From Kitasatospora kifunensis (lineage in GTDB: Bacteria; Actinomycetota; Actinomycetes; Streptomycetales; Streptomycetaceae), in NCBI RefSeq assembly GCF_014203855.1, contig NZ_JACHJV010000001.1:6386001-6450000 (forward strand): a stretch of 64,000 nt of DNA. Direction: 5' to 3'. Below, piece by piece: positions 63,989-64,000 of this stretch (the first letter of the stretch is position 1; each line of letters begins with the position of its first letter). The notes under the pieces were generated by a model that worked only from the letters and a program-made list of their open reading frames with translations, did no database searches and was not told where the DNA came from. Position numbers and translations under genes: made by a program.

Positions 63989-64000
63989 CGTCCCGCATCC

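Noticed and set aside
1..64000. tRNA, rRNA, IS elements, integrases, attachment sites
   Set aside because: Searched by eye for tRNA T-arm and transposase motifs and for long terminal repeats; none could be supported.

Overview
The window is high-GC actinobacterial DNA, most likely from a Streptomyces- or Kitasatospora-like chromosome. The evidence is strong third-position G/C bias on both strands, frequent GTG/TTG starts, 4-nt ATGA/GTGA gene overlaps, an ergothioneine locus, mycothiol-type MDMPI proteins, WhiJ/BldB-type (DUF5753/DUF397) genes, a chitinase with a DasR-like operator and a DmdR/IdeR-type iron box. No rRNA, tRNA, CRISPR array, insertion sequence or phage integrase was seen.

Layout. 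0-2 kb: end of an ergothioneine operon (egtA and the start of egtB, minus strand). 2-7.5 kb: TetR regulator and MFS exporter, a nucleotidyltransferase-like protein, an S66 LD-carboxypeptidase, a RelE/Phd toxin-antitoxin pair and a methyltransferase. 7.7-14 kb: Tat-exported phospholipase C, a ricin-like secreted protein, chloramphenicol phosphotransferase, a MarR/amidohydrolase divergent pair with a clear operator, an MDMPI protein and an acetyltransferase. 14-19 kb is the most accessory-looking stretch: Uma2 protein, decayed reading frames, a secreted protein of four 37-residue repeats, two DUF397 genes with their HTH regulator, and a small-protein/NUDIX operon. 19-29 kb: MarR/SDR pair, GerW-like protein, dehydrogenase, GNAT, methyltransferase, PDZ and lectin-like secreted proteins, RidA, flavin enzymes, two NAD-binding enzymes. 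29-33 kb: GH18 chitinase with a DasR-type promoter, then an SLT-type wall hydrolase behind a structured leader. 33-36.5 kb: a betaine/choline-type ABC importer. 36.7-38.5 kb: a cysteine dioxygenase-rhodanese operon preceded by a leaderless Cys-containing leader peptide, then an orphan protein with a RHIM-like amyloid motif. 38.5-42 kb: secreted small proteins, a two-component system, a GlsB-type membrane protein. 42-49.3 kb: sedolisin, TetR/aldo-keto reductase operon, GH59 galactocerebrosidase with a lectin domain. 49.3-55 kb: M20 peptidase with a coupled upstream ORF, and the paaABCDE phenylacetyl-CoA epoxidase operon. 55-64 kb: YbjQ, a PTH2-type peptidyl-tRNA hydrolase, modABC, an Rnl5-type RNA ligase, an orphan LuxR-type response regulator, a HAD hydrolase and, at the very edge, a perfect 31-nt iron box for a gene outside the window.

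Functionally the region mixes secreted degradative enzymes (phospholipase C, chitinase, sedolisin, galactocerebrosidase, wall hydrolases), small-molecule stress and sulfur metabolism (ergothioneine, cysteine dioxygenase/rhodanese, MDMPI), import systems (betaine/choline, molybdate), aromatic catabolism (paa) and a high density of local one-component regulators with recognisable operators. The least explained items are the cysteine leader peptide, the RHIM-like orphan, the structured leader of the SLT protein, the 37-residue Cys repeat protein and the 13-bp repeats between modA and the RNA ligase.
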